A DNA stretch of 64,000 nucleotides from Corynebacterium sanguinis. Lineage in GTDB: Bacteria; Actinomycetota; Actinomycetes; Mycobacteriales; Mycobacteriaceae. Below the pieces are notes generated by a model that searched no databases, was not told where the DNA came from, and saw only the letters and a list, made by a program, of their open reading frames with translations. This document shows positions 25,777-34,344 of the stretch, piece after piece (position 1 is the first letter of the stretch; every line of letters begins with the position of its first letter). The DNA lies in assembly GCF_007641235.1 (NCBI RefSeq), contig NZ_CP038157.1, positions 868,001-932,000 on the forward strand, in the 5' to 3' direction. A program made the translations under genes and the position numbers.

Positions 25777-28011
25777 GTGTCAAAAATCGAAGATGGTGTG
25801 ACCGGGGGAACTGGCAACGAGGGCGACGTCAAGGCCGGATCGAGCCGTCGAGTATCGCTCGATAGCATTAAGCGCTCCCGCACACAGCAGTGGCTCCTCG
25901 CAGCTCTTCTCTTTGTGCTGCTGCTCGCGGCGATTCCGGCCACCTGGTTCGCGTGGCAGTACGCGAAGGTCGACATCCCCCAGCCCGGGGAGATCGACAC
26001 CGCCCAGATCTCGACGATCTACTTCTCCGACGGGGTTACCGAGCTTGCGCGCACGGTGCCCGCGGAAGGCAACCGCGTGCAGATCCCGCTGGAGGAAGTT
26101 CCCGAGCACGTGCAGAACGCCGTCCTCGCCGCCGAGGACCGTGACTTCTGGACCAACTCCGGCTTCTCGTTCACAGGCTTCGCCCGCGCCGCGATTGGCC
26201 AGCTCACCGGCAACTCGTCCGCTGGCGGCGGCTCCACCATTACCCAGCAGTACGTGAAAAACGCCCTAGTGGGCAACGAGCATTCCTACGAGCGCAAGGC
26301 CAAAGAACTTGTTTACTCCATCAAGATGACCAACCAGTGGGAGAAAGAGGACATCCTCGCCGCCTACCTGAATACGGTCTACTTCGGACGCAACGCCTAC
26401 GGCATCGAGGCGGCTGCGCACGCCTTCTTTGACAAGCCGGCGAGCGAGCTCACCGTCGAAGAGGCGGGTGTTCTCGCCGCATCCATTCAGCTTCCGAGCC
26501 AACTCGACCCCTGGAACAACCCCGAGGGTGCCGAGTCCCGCTGGAACTACGTGATGGACGGCATGGTCGAGATGGGGGAGATGATGCCCCAGGAGCGCGC
26601 CACCTTGGAGTACCCTCGGACCCGCGATCCCGCGACCTACTCTGCTTACACCGAGGCCACCGGCGCGAACGGCCTGATCAAGAACCAGGTGATGGAAGAG
26701 CTGAAAGAGATCGGCATCACCGAAGACGATGTGACCAACCGAGGCCTGCAGATCACCACCACGATTGACGCCGCGATCCAGGCCCAGGCAGAACAGGTCT
26801 CCCGCGACCGGCTTGCCAGCTTGCAGGACGACGCCCGCGCGGCCCTAGTCTCGATCGAACCGGCTACCGGTGCGGTGCGTGCTTACTACGGCGGCGACGA
26901 CCCCAGCGGTTGGGACTACGCCAACGCCGGGTTGCAGACCGGTTCGACGTTTAAGATCTTCGCGCTCGCCGCGGCGTTGCAGCAGGGCATCCCGCTGACG
27001 GCCACCTTCGATTCCTCGCCGGTGACCCTGCCGGGCAACAACGTTGTTACCAACTGGCACGGCGGCGGCGGGGGAATCATCTCCATGACTGAGGCGACTC
27101 GGACCTCATCCAATACCGCCTACCTGCGTATCCAAGACGAGCTGGACAACACCACCCAGGACACCGCCGATATGGCCCACGCGCTCGGTGTCGCTCGTTC
27201 CATCCCGGGTATTCCGGTGACGCTGCGCGAAAACGGCGGCCAGCCGTACGAGGGCATCGTGCTGGGCCAGTACCAGTCGCGCGTGCTCGACATGGCGACG
27301 GCGATGGCGACGCTGGCGAACCGCGGTTCGCACCACCCGACCTACTTTGTCGAGCGCGTCGTGGACGCGCAGGGCGACGTGCTGTTTGAGATGGACAACA
27401 GCTATGTGGAGCGTGGCGTGGCGCAGCAGGTGGCGGACAACGTCAACGAGGCGCTGCAGACCGTCGTGGGTTACTCAAACGCCACCCTGGCTGGCGGCCG
27501 TCCGGCCGCTGCGAAGACCGGCACCGCCCAGCTGGGTGACACCGGCAACAACAAGGACGCCTGGATGGTTGGCGCGACCCCGCAGCTGGCGACCGCAGTC
27601 TGGGTCGGTACCGCCGACAACACCTCGGCGATCTTCAACGAGTGGGGCGGCAACATGTACGGCTCCAACACTCCAGCAAAGATCTGGAAAGACGTCATGG
27701 ATTCCGCGCTGCAAAACCGTGAGGTTGTCGACTTCCCCGAAGCCACGCCGGTGTACTGGGGCATTAACCCGTACAGCGGCGGCGTGGGCCTAGGTGGCTC
27801 CCGCTGGTCGGGTGGTAGTTCCAGCGGCTATGGCTCTGGTTACGGCACTGGCGGGGGAGCGGTCCAGCGGGCCCCTGCACCCGCGCCCGCCCCCGCCCCA
27901 GCACCGGCGCCCGAGCCGGCTCCCGCACCCGCACCCGCGCCGGCGCCGTTGCCGCCGCCGCCCGCCCTACCGGAACCGGTCCAGGACTTCCTCAACGACG
28001 TCCTGGGGTAG
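25777..28011 (+). CDS. mrcB: Bifunctional class A penicillin-binding protein (transglycosylase/transpeptidase)
   Basis: 744 residues from GTG 25777. A cytoplasmic N-terminus precedes one membrane anchor (LLAALLFVLLLAAIPATWFAW, about 38-58). The GT51 domain has the catalytic Glu in AAEDRDFW near 117 and GGGSTITQQYVKN. The transpeptidase has STFK (Ser near 390), SSN in the TSSNTAYLRI segment, and KTGTAQ near 580. It polymerises and crosslinks peptidoglycan on the outer face. The C-terminal tail (about 685-735) is an Ala-Pro repeat, possibly spanning the wall. C. glutamicum has the equivalent gene at this position. Confidence 0.93.
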   Translation: MSKIEDGVTGGTGNEGDVKAGSSRRVSLDSIKRSRTQQWLLAALLFVLLLAAIPATWFAWQYAKVDIPQPGEIDTAQISTIYFSDGVTELARTVPAEGNRVQIPLEEVPEHVQNAVLAAEDRDFWTNSGFSFTGFARAAIGQLTGNSSAGGGSTITQQYVKNALVGNEHSYERKAKELVYSIKMTNQWEKEDILAAYLNTVYFGRNAYGIEAAAHAFFDKPASELTVEEAGVLAASIQLPSQLDPWNNPEGAESRWNYVMDGMVEMGEMMPQERATLEYPRTRDPATYSAYTEATGANGLIKNQVMEELKEIGITEDDVTNRGLQITTTIDAAIQAQAEQVSRDRLASLQDDARAALVSIEPATGAVRAYYGGDDPSGWDYANAGLQTGSTFKIFALAAALQQGIPLTATFDSSPVTLPGNNVVTNWHGGGGGIISMTEATRTSSNTAYLRIQDELDNTTQDTADMAHALGVARSIPGIPVTLRENGGQPYEGIVLGQYQSRVLDMATAMATLANRGSHHPTYFVERVVDAQGDVLFEMDNSYVERGVAQQVADNVNEALQTVVGYSNATLAGGRPAAAKTGTAQLGDTGNNKDAWMVGATPQLATAVWVGTADNTSAIFNEWGGNMYGSNTPAKIWKDVMDSALQNREVVDFPEATPVYWGINPYSGGVGLGGSRWSGGSSSGYGSGYGTGGGAVQRAPAPAPAPAPAPAPEPAPAPAPAPAPLPPPPALPEPVQDFLNDVLG

Positions 28012-28020
28012 CGCCGCACC

Positions 28021-29508
28021 GTGGGATACCAGACACAAACCACAACCCGTACGCCCTCTCGGGGTCGCTGGCCCTTGCCTGATGGCCGCGTCCAACCTGG
28101 GCGCAGTGAACCCCTCGCCCACGGTTGGGTGGGGTTTCTCGGCGGGCCGATGGGTGCTCACACGCCGCTCGGCCGGGCGCAGTTTTGGTCGCCGCTGCGC
28201 GCTATCGTGGCCGTCGCCTGGGTCTTTCTCGGGTTCGCCGCGCTGGCGAAGGCAAACTGCGCCTGGGGTCGACCGGGCGAGTCAGGGGGGCTCGAGCTCA
28301 ACTGGAGTGGAAACCGCCAGTACACCTCGTTTTGTTACAACGACATCGTCCCCTTGTACGCTGGGCGCGGCCTCGATCAACCCGGGTTTGTTTACGACTT
28401 TTCCTGGACCGAGGGCGACTTAACGCGCTACATGGAGTACCCCGTGCTCGCCGGTATTTTCCAGAACATCATGGGGTTTATCGCGCGCACCACCTACTTC
28501 ATTGCCCAGCGCGTTTTGCCCGAGGCTGGCTGGTACTTCTACCTCACGGCGCTGGTCTTGGCGGTGATCTGGGTGATCACGGCCCGCATCGTCGCGGAGC
28601 TCGCCGGCAACCGAGTGTGGGACACCCTGCTCGTCGCCGCCTCCCCGCTGGTGATCATGCACGCGTTTACCAACTGGGACATCCCGTCGATCTTCTTCCT
28701 CGTCGCGGCGCTGCTCGCCGCCCGCAATAAGAGGTTCTGGCTGGCCGGGGCGCTCATCGGGTTCGGCACCGCGTTTAAGCTGTGGCCCCTGTTCGTCCTT
28801 GGCGCCTACTTGGTCCTCGCAATACGTAAGCGGCAGTGGGTGCCGTTGGCGAAGATGATCACCGCGGCGGTTGTGAGCTGGGTCGTGGTGAACCTGCCCG
28901 TGTACCTGCGCAACCCCGACGCGTGGGGCGAGTTCCAGCGCCTCAACACCGAGCGCTCCTGGGAATGGACCACCATCTACGCCGTCGCCTCGCGGGCGTT
29001 CGGCTGGTCTGGGTTCGATTCGGGCGACGGCACTCCCACCATCCTCAACACCGTGACGCTGGTGCTTTTTATCGCCGGGTGCGTCGCCACCGCAGTGATC
29101 GGGCTGCTCGCCCCGCGTGATCCCCGGGTGGCGCAGATCCTGTTTCTCACCGTCGCGTTCTTCCTGCTGTTCAACAAGGTGTGGAGCCCGCAGTACTCGC
29201 TGTGGCTGGTCGTGCCGGCGGTGCTTGCCCTGCCGCACTGGCGGTTGCTGGCGACGTGGATGACGGTGGACATGCTGGTCTGGCCGATCCTCATGTGGCA
29301 CATGCTCGGCACCGATAACAAGGGCCTGCCTGGGGAGTTCCTCAACATCGTCGTCCTCGCCCGAGACGGACTGATCATCGCGATGATGGTGCTTGTCGTG
29401 ATGCAGATGCTGGGCCGGCGCCGCGACAAGGTCCTCGAGGCACACAACGGGCACGACCCGCTCTTGACGACGCCAGAGCAGTGGGACCGTGAGAAGGTGG
29501 CATCGTGA
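28021..29508 (+). CDS. GT87-type polytopic membrane protein (DUF2029)
   Basis: 495 residues from GTG 28021, 9 bp after the penicillin-binding protein stop. About 40 hydrophilic residues precede ten or more membrane helices. YNDIVPLYAGRGLDQPGFVYDF near 100-120 and YMEYPVLAGIF are the outer-loop motifs of GT-C/GT87 enzymes, which use polyprenyl-phosphate mannose to mannosylate lipoglycans. The acceptor here is unknown. Linkage to a cell-wall synthase suggests lipomannan/lipoarabinomannan or wall decoration. The last bases GTGA overlap the next start. Confidence 0.82.
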   Translation: MGYQTQTTTRTPSRGRWPLPDGRVQPGRSEPLAHGWVGFLGGPMGAHTPLGRAQFWSPLRAIVAVAWVFLGFAALAKANCAWGRPGESGGLELNWSGNRQYTSFCYNDIVPLYAGRGLDQPGFVYDFSWTEGDLTRYMEYPVLAGIFQNIMGFIARTTYFIAQRVLPEAGWYFYLTALVLAVIWVITARIVAELAGNRVWDTLLVAASPLVIMHAFTNWDIPSIFFLVAALLAARNKRFWLAGALIGFGTAFKLWPLFVLGAYLVLAIRKRQWVPLAKMITAAVVSWVVVNLPVYLRNPDAWGEFQRLNTERSWEWTTIYAVASRAFGWSGFDSGDGTPTILNTVTLVLFIAGCVATAVIGLLAPRDPRVAQILFLTVAFFLLFNKVWSPQYSLWLVVPAVLALPHWRLLATWMTVDMLVWPILMWHMLGTDNKGLPGEFLNIVVLARDGLIIAMMVLVVMQMLGRRRDKVLEAHNGHDPLLTTPEQWDREKVAS

Positions 29509-29702
29509 CCACACCAACTGTTCTCGGCATCGCGTCCATCGTGATCGGATTCGCCCTGATCGCAGCCGCGTTTCTGGCGGTAGTAAAGGGCCGTCGCACC
29601 GGGCTCGCGGTGGGCCTGGGCATCGCCGCTTTCGTCTTCGTCACGGTTATTCCGGTGATCCTCGCGGTGTTCGTCGCCGCCCCCAATCCTGGTATTTACT
29701 AG
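29505..29702 (+). CDS. Small two-helix membrane protein
   Basis: 65 residues. Two hydrophobic segments (VLGIASIVIGFALIAAAFLAVV and GLAVGLGIAAFVFVTVIPVILAVFV) are joined by the basic turn KGRRTG, giving a hairpin with the loop in the cytoplasm. GTG overlaps the TGA of the GT87 gene (GTGA), so it is translationally coupled. It may be a partner or stabiliser of that protein; no family name is recognised. Confidence 0.7.
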   Translation: MTTPTVLGIASIVIGFALIAAAFLAVVKGRRTGLAVGLGIAAFVFVTVIPVILAVFVAAPNPGIY

Positions 29703-29756
29703 AGTTTATACATAAGGGGGGTTGATGAACGTGCCCCCGAGAGAAAGAGGACACCA

Positions 29757-30170
29757 ATGAAACGCACTTTCACAGCAGCACTTGCCACCGTCGCCTCCGC
29801 CGCGCTCGTCGCGTGCGGCACGCCCGCTGAGGACTCCACGGTCACCGTGACCGCCACCCCGGAGCAGAACACCGAGGTCGTCTCCTCCCCGGCGCCCGCC
29901 ACCCCGGCCGGCGCGGACAGCAACCAGGCTGCCGAGCAGCGCGCCGCGCAGCTTCCCGCGAGCGTTTCCGGCTACACGGACGAGGCTCGCCAGGAGCTTG
30001 CCGACGAAGGCGTGACCGAAGCCGAGGTTGACCGCGTCCTGCAGGCCGCGAACAACAACGAGGCTGGCGTCGAGGTCGACTACGACGACGACGGCTACTA
30101 CGAGATCGAGTTCCAGGGCATCGAGATCTATATCCTGCCCGATGGAACGGTGACCAACGTCGACCGTTAG
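29757..30170 (+). CDS. Small acidic lipoprotein, unknown function
   Basis: 137 residues. The signal peptide MKRTFTAALATVASAALVAC ends in lipobox LVAC. A Thr/Pro/Glu-rich linker (25-65) follows. The C-terminal part (VDYDDDGYYEIEFQGIEIYILPDGTVTNVDR) is acidic and resembles a PepSY-type half-unit with an aspartate-rich turn, which might bind a cation. AGAAAGAGGA precedes the ATG and TTTATACAT at 29705-29713 may serve as a promoter -10. It lies between envelope genes and the rpsF operon. Confidence 0.75.
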   Translation: MKRTFTAALATVASAALVACGTPAEDSTVTVTATPEQNTEVVSSPAPATPAGADSNQAAEQRAAQLPASVSGYTDEARQELADEGVTEAEVDRVLQAANNNEAGVEVDYDDDGYYEIEFQGIEIYILPDGTVTNVDR

Positions 30171-30244
30171 GGCGTCGTTACGCATTTTGCCCCTCCACCT
30201 GCGTGTTGTAGGCTGGGGGGGTTGCTTGACGCAACGACCCTCCT

Positions 30245-30266
30245 GCCATCGCTAATCGGCGATGGC
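30245..30266 (+). promoter_or_regulatory. rpsF leader hairpin
   Basis: GCCATCGC (30245-30252) pairs perfectly with GCGATGGC (30259-30266) around a 6-base loop, 20 bp before the rpsF ribosome binding site. A second small stem, GTTGC/GCAAC, precedes it near 30222-30235. It may be a ribosomal-protein leader, but conserved S6-S18 motif bases could not be confirmed. Confidence 0.4.
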
Positions 30267-30303
30267 CGAAACCATAAACAGACCATAGGAGGTGATGAGG
30301 TCC

Positions 30304-30591
30304 GTGCGTCACTACGAAGTAATGATTATCCTCGATCCGCAGCAGGATGAACGCACCGTTGCCCCGTCCCTGGATAAGTTCCTGGAGATCGTCCGCAAGG
30401 ACAACGGCACGGTTGAAAGAGTTGATGTGTGGGGTAAGCGCCGTCTTGCCTACCCGATCAACAAGAAGGAAGAGGGCGTCTACGCCGTCGTTGACCTCGA
30501 CTGCTCTGCCGAGACAGTTGCAGAGCTCGACCGCGTTCTGAACCTCAACGAAGGTGTCATGCGCACGAAGGTTCTGCGCACCGACAAGTAA
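30304..30591 (+). CDS. rpsF: 30S ribosomal protein bS6
   Basis: 95 residues from GTG 30304, chosen because AGGAGGT at 30287-30293 is 10 bp upstream and the product then begins (M)[11 protein letters not shown] as in other bS6 proteins. It binds bS18 on the platform of the small subunit. The bS6 landmarks [28 protein letters not shown] and VLRTDK are present. First gene of rpsF-ssb-rplI; rpsR, found here in many bacteria, is absent, as is normal in corynebacteria. Confidence 0.95.
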   Translation: MRHYEVMIILDPQQDERTVAPSLDKFLEIVRKDNGTVERVDVWGKRRLAYPINKKEEGVYAVVDLDCSAETVAELDRVLNLNEGVMRTKVLRTDK

Positions 30592-30643
30592 GAGCGGATA
30601 GGCTCGTTACCCAAACAGTCACTTCTTCGAAAGGCTCAAGAAC

Positions 30644-31246
30644 ATGGCGCAGGGAGACACCCCCATCACCGTTGTCGGCAACCTTGTTGCCGACCCGGAA
30701 CTACGCTTCACCCCCAGCGGTGCCGCAGTGGCAAACTTCCGCATCGCGTCCACCCCGCGCACGTACAACCGTGACACAAACCAGTGGGAGGACGGCGAGG
30801 CGCTGTTCTTGACCTGCAACGTCTGGCGTCAAGCAGCCGAAAACGTCGCCGAGTCCCTGACCAAGGGCATGCGCGTGATTGTCAACGGCCGCCTGAAGCA
30901 GCGTTCCTACCAGACCCGCGAGGGCGAAAACCGTACCGTTTTCGAGGTCGAAGTCGACGAGGTCGGCCCCTCCCTGAAGTACGCGACAGCTAGCGTCAAC
31001 CGGACACCGCGTGAGGGCGGCTCCGGCGGATACGGCGGCGGCAACCAGGGCGGCGGCAACCAAGGAGGCTTCGGCGGCGGAAATCAAGGCGGCAACCAGG
31101 GTGGAAACCAAGGCGGTTTCTCCGGCGGGAACTCCCAGCAGGGCCAGGCCAACAGGGGCGGCAACCAGCCGCCGCAGAATGATCCGTGGAACTCCGCGCC
31201 GCCGGCAGGTGGCTTCGGTGGGATGGACGACGAGCCCCCGTTCTAA
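30644..31246 (+). CDS. ssb: Single-stranded DNA-binding protein
   Basis: 200 residues. The OB fold (1-115) is standard: [54 protein letters not shown] and [16 protein letters not shown] Gly/Asn/Gln-rich linker (130-185) with GGNQGG repeats leads to the acidic tip DDEPPF that recruits repair and replication proteins. It protects single-stranded DNA during replication. It is 52 bp after rpsF and 57 bp before rplI, one transcript. Confidence 0.96.
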   Translation: MAQGDTPITVVGNLVADPELRFTPSGAAVANFRIASTPRTYNRDTNQWEDGEALFLTCNVWRQAAENVAESLTKGMRVIVNGRLKQRSYQTREGENRTVFEVEVDEVGPSLKYATASVNRTPREGGSGGYGGGNQGGGNQGGFGGGNQGGNQGGNQGGFSGGNSQQGQANRGGNQPPQNDPWNSAPPAGGFGGMDDEPPF

Positions 31247-31303
31247 ACGCTTGAACCCCGTTTACACACATCCCCATTTTCAACTTTAGGAAGGTTAGGA
31301 TTC

Positions 31304-31756
31304 ATGAAACTGATCCTCACCGCTGCCGTTGACAAGCTTGGCGAGCCCGGCGATATCGTCGAGGTCAAGGGCGGCTACGGACGCAACTTCCTGCTTCCGC
31401 GCGGATTGGCTATCCCCGCCACCCGCGGCGCAGAGAAGCAGATCGAAGACATCAAGCGCGCACAGGCTGCCCGCCAGGTGCGCGACCTGGACCACGCGAA
31501 GGAGCTGCGCGACACCCTCGACCAGCTCACCGGCGTGCAGGTCAAGGTTCGTACCTCCGAGGCCGGCAAGCTGTTCGGTTCCGTGCAGCCCGCCGACATC
31601 GCCGACGCAGTTAAGGCTGCCGGCGGCCCGGACCTGGACAAGCGCCGCATCGAGGTGCCGAAGGGTCTTGTGACCAAGACCGGTGGCTACCAGGTCAAGG
31701 TCAAGCTCCACGATGACGTGGAGGGCAAGGTGAACTTCGAGGTCGTCAGCGCCTAG
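31304..31756 (+). CDS. rplI: 50S ribosomal protein bL9
   Basis: 150 residues. MKLILTAAVDKLGEPGDIVEVKGGYGRNFLLPRGLAIPAT is the bL9 N-terminal rRNA-binding domain signature. The central helix (KQIEDIKRAQAARQVRDLDHAKELRDTL) and C-terminal domain (KLFGSVQPADIADAV, KVKLHDDVEGKVNFEV) complete the dumbbell. GGAAGG precedes the start. A strong terminator follows at 31811. Confidence 0.96.
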   Translation: MKLILTAAVDKLGEPGDIVEVKGGYGRNFLLPRGLAIPATRGAEKQIEDIKRAQAARQVRDLDHAKELRDTLDQLTGVQVKVRTSEAGKLFGSVQPADIADAVKAAGGPDLDKRRIEVPKGLVTKTGGYQVKVKLHDDVEGKVNFEVVSA

Positions 31757-31810
31757 CACGCAGCTTGACGACGACCGCCCAACCAGCGGTCCAACGACAA
31801 CAGCATTTTA

Positions 31811-31852
31811 AGCGCGGGTCCCACTTGTGAGGAGTGGGGCCCGCGCTTTTTT
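31811..31852 (+). terminator. Terminator of the rpsF-ssb-rplI operon
   Basis: AGCGCGGGtCCCACT pairs with AGTGGGgCCCGCGCT with a single mismatch, followed by six or more T. Confidence 0.93.
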
Positions 31853-31855
31853 GCT

Positions 31856-32575
31856 TTACGACGCCGCCGTGACGTCAATCATGAACTGGGCCACACCGAC
31901 CGGGTCCGCCAGCCAATCTCGCATGGCGCGCAGCGCGTCGGTGCGTTCGAGCTCGGCGCCGTCGACAAGCTCGTCGTGCTTGATCTCGATCAGGTGCGCG
32001 CCCGGGATGGCCAGCAGGATGGGCGAGTGGGTGACCACGATGATCTGCGCACCCTGCTCAGCCAGGGCGTGCAGGTAAGACAGCAGCGCGAGCTGACGCA
32101 CGGCGGACAGGCCCGCCTCGGGCTCGTCGAGCAAGTACACCCCGTCGGGGATGAAGGCTTGGACCATCTCCAGGATGGATTCACCGTGCGACATGTGGTG
32201 CAGGTTTTTCACTCCCGGGCCGTCGCTGCCGAGCCTGGTTGCCTGGGCAAAGTGCATGTCCCCGCGCAGGAAGTAGCCCTGCTTGGGCCTCGTCGAGCAT
32301 TCGACGCGCACCGCGTGAAAGAGCACGTCGCGCTCGCCGGGCAGCCCGTCGCCGTAGGCGCCGCCGGTTACGTCGAAGCCGTATCCGCGCGCAATGGCGT
32401 TGAGCAGCGTGGACTTGCCCACGCCGTTGTCGCCGGTGATCACCGTGATGGGGTGCGATAGCTCGAGGCGCCCACGCTCGCGCAGGTGCCGGACGGCGGC
32501 GGCGTCGAAGAGCCAGGGTGGCGCTATGGGGTCGGCGCGCATGCACAGCGCCCGAATGAAGGGGCCGTCGCTCAT
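31856..32575 (-). CDS. AAA-family (ABC-like) ATPase, second of a tandem pair
   Basis: 239 residues from ATG 32575, overlapping the upstream paralogue's stop by ATGA. Walker A GDNGVGKSTLLNAIA near 48, signature-like HMSHGESILEMV, Walker B VYLLDEPEAGLSA and switch His in VTHSPILLAIPGA are present, so the ATPase core is complete within one short protein. These are SMC/RecF-like AAA_21-type ATPases with no coiled coil or nuclease domain. About 35-40% of visible motifs match the neighbour, indicating tandem duplication. The role is unknown. Confidence 0.8.
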   Translation of the reverse strand: MSDGPFIRALCMRADPIAPPWLFDAAAVRHLRERGRLELSHPITVITGDNGVGKSTLLNAIARGYGFDVTGGAYGDGLPGERDVLFHAVRVECSTRPKQGYFLRGDMHFAQATRLGSDGPGVKNLHHMSHGESILEMVQAFIPDGVYLLDEPEAGLSAVRQLALLSYLHALAEQGAQIIVVTHSPILLAIPGAHLIEIKHDELVDGAELERTDALRAMRDWLADPVGVAQFMIDVTAAS

Positions 32576-33279
32576 GGCTGCACCATGAACTTCGCTGTGC
32601 CGACGGGGTCGGCGATGAATTCCTCCCACGCGCGCACGGCCTCGGTTTCGTCGAAAACGGCGGAGGTGATGCCCCCGGGGCCGACTTCGCGCAGGCTCGC
32701 GCCGGGAATGCCGAGCAGCACAGGCGAGTGGGTCGACATGAGGATCTGCGCGCCCGACGCTGCGAGGTGGTACACCATGCCGAGCAGCTCGAGCTGGGCG
32801 AACACGGACAACCCGTCCTCGGGCTCGTCGAGGATGAGCAGGGATTCCGGGCCGAAGCGGTTGCGGAAGATCTCCATCAGCCCCTGCCCGTGGCTGAGCC
32901 GGGTGATTTTAGAAAGCGGGTCGCCAGCAAGCGATGCGTGATATTCCGCAAGCTGCGCGTAGGTCTCACCGCGCAGGAAGTAGACGTCCTTGGGGTTTCG
33001 TGACCGGGTGATCACCAGGTGCTCCCAGAGGGAGGAGACGGAGTTCGACACGCTGGAAAACCGCGCGTTGCGCGACCCGCCCTCCGGGTTGGCCCCCACC
33101 GCTGCCGCGATTGCCTCGATGAGGGTGGATTTCCCAGCGCCGTTCTCACCGGTGATGATGGTGATGGGGGTGGTCAGCTGCAAGGGGGCGTCGATAAGCG
33201 AGCGCACCACATCGAGCGAGGACAGGTAGCCGCCGGGCTCGCCGGCGATGCGTACCTTGTCCACAAACATGGGGCCCAT
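32572..33279 (-). CDS. AAA-family (ABC-like) ATPase, first of a tandem pair
   Basis: 235 residues from ATG 33279 (or ATG 33270, starting MFVDKVRI). Walker A GENGAGKSTLIEAIA near 45, signature RLSHGQGLMEIF, Walker B LLILDEPEDGLSV and STHSPVLLGIPGA correspond one-to-one with the downstream gene. The middle (SSLWEHLVITRSRNPKDVYFLRGETYAQLAEY) matches QGYFLRGDMHFAQ in the partner. The coupled ATGA overlap suggests equal production and perhaps a heterodimer. The nearest known relatives are soluble ABC-type ATPases of unknown role. Confidence 0.8.
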   Translation of the reverse strand: MGPMFVDKVRIAGEPGGYLSSLDVVRSLIDAPLQLTTPITIITGENGAGKSTLIEAIAAAVGANPEGGSRNARFSSVSNSVSSLWEHLVITRSRNPKDVYFLRGETYAQLAEYHASLAGDPLSKITRLSHGQGLMEIFRNRFGPESLLILDEPEDGLSVFAQLELLGMVYHLAASGAQILMSTHSPVLLGIPGASLREVGPGGITSAVFDETEAVRAWEEFIADPVGTAKFMVQP

Positions 33280-33294
33280 TGTAGGGCGCGTGGC

Positions 33295-34344
33295 TTACTC
33301 GGCGTGCGGGACGATCACGGCGCGGCCGGAGATCTCGCCGTCCACCAGCGCCTGGTAGGCCTCGAGCGCTTTATCCAGCGGGTAGGTGGTCACCTGCGGC
33401 TCGATCTGGCCCGCCTTGTACATATCCACGACTTCGTGGAGCTCCTCGACGGTGCCCCAGTAGGTGTTCACCAGCTCCGCCTCGTACGGCGTGCTCAGAA
33501 ACGCCCACTCGTAGGGCGATTGGTTGCCGATGCCGACGATGGTGACGCGTCCCTGGCGCGCCACCGAGCGCATCGCCGTGGTCACGGTCGCGCCGATGCC
33601 GACGAAGTCGAACGCGGCGTTGACGCCATTGCCGCCCGTGATCTCACGGATCCGCTCGACCTGGCCCTCGCCACCAGCAACGGGGATGGCGCCGCGCTTC
33701 TCAGCCTGTGCCATCGCGTCTTCCTTCATATCGGTGGCGATGATGGTGGCGCCGGTGAGTGCCTTAAGGATCTGCACGCCGATCAACCCCAGGCCGCCGA
33801 GGCCGATGACGAGCGCGTACTTTCCACCGCCGTTGAGGTGCGGCAAGGCGAGCTTGATGGCGTGGTAGGGCGTCAGCGCAGCGTCGGCAAGCGGCGCGGC
33901 GTTAATCGGGTCGGCGTCGCCGAGCGGCACGAGGTTGCGCGCCGGGACGACGACGTACTCGGCCATGCCGCCGTCGCGCCCGAGGCCGATTCCGGCGTAG
34001 TCCATTTCGGCCGCGTTCTCGCAGTAGGTGTCCTGGCCGCGGGTGCAGGCGCGGCAGATGCCGCAGCCAACGGGGCCGTAGACGAGGTAGGCGGCGCCGA
34101 GCTCGATGCCGGCAACACCCTCGCCGAGCTCCTCGGCCCAGCCGGTGTTCTCGTGCCCAAGGGTGAATTCCGGGTCCATCTGCGGGTTAAGGCCCTCGTC
34201 GAACTCGTTGAAGATGGCCACGTCGGAGTGACAGGCTCCTGCGCCGGCGACCTTCAACAGGACCTCTCCGGGGCCCGGGGTGGGCTTGTCTACGTCTTTA
34301 AATTCGGGGAAGGTGTGGTACCCGATGTGGCGGACGGCTTTCAT
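33295..34344 (-). CDS. Zinc-dependent NAD(P) alcohol dehydrogenase
   Basis: 349 residues. Catalytic zinc ligands are Cys in GACHSDVAIF near 38 and His-Glu in LGHENTGW near 63. The structural zinc lobe has CGICRACTRGQDTYC. The Rossmann fold follows with VIGLGGLGLIGVQILKAL near 175 and an Asp in ATDMKEDAM, which favours NAD over NADP. Size and domain order are those of medium-chain dehydrogenases; an alcohol or aldehyde substrate is likely, but unspecified. A DnaA-box-rich 458-bp gap lies upstream. Confidence 0.9.
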   Translation of the reverse strand: MKAVRHIGYHTFPEFKDVDKPTPGPGEVLLKVAGAGACHSDVAIFNEFDEGLNPQMDPEFTLGHENTGWAEELGEGVAGIELGAAYLVYGPVGCGICRACTRGQDTYCENAAEMDYAGIGLGRDGGMAEYVVVPARNLVPLGDADPINAAPLADAALTPYHAIKLALPHLNGGGKYALVIGLGGLGLIGVQILKALTGATIIATDMKEDAMAQAEKRGAIPVAGGEGQVERIREITGGNGVNAAFDFVGIGATVTTAMRSVARQGRVTIVGIGNQSPYEWAFLSTPYEAELVNTYWGTVEELHEVVDMYKAGQIEPQVTTYPLDKALEAYQALVDGEISGRAVIVPHAE

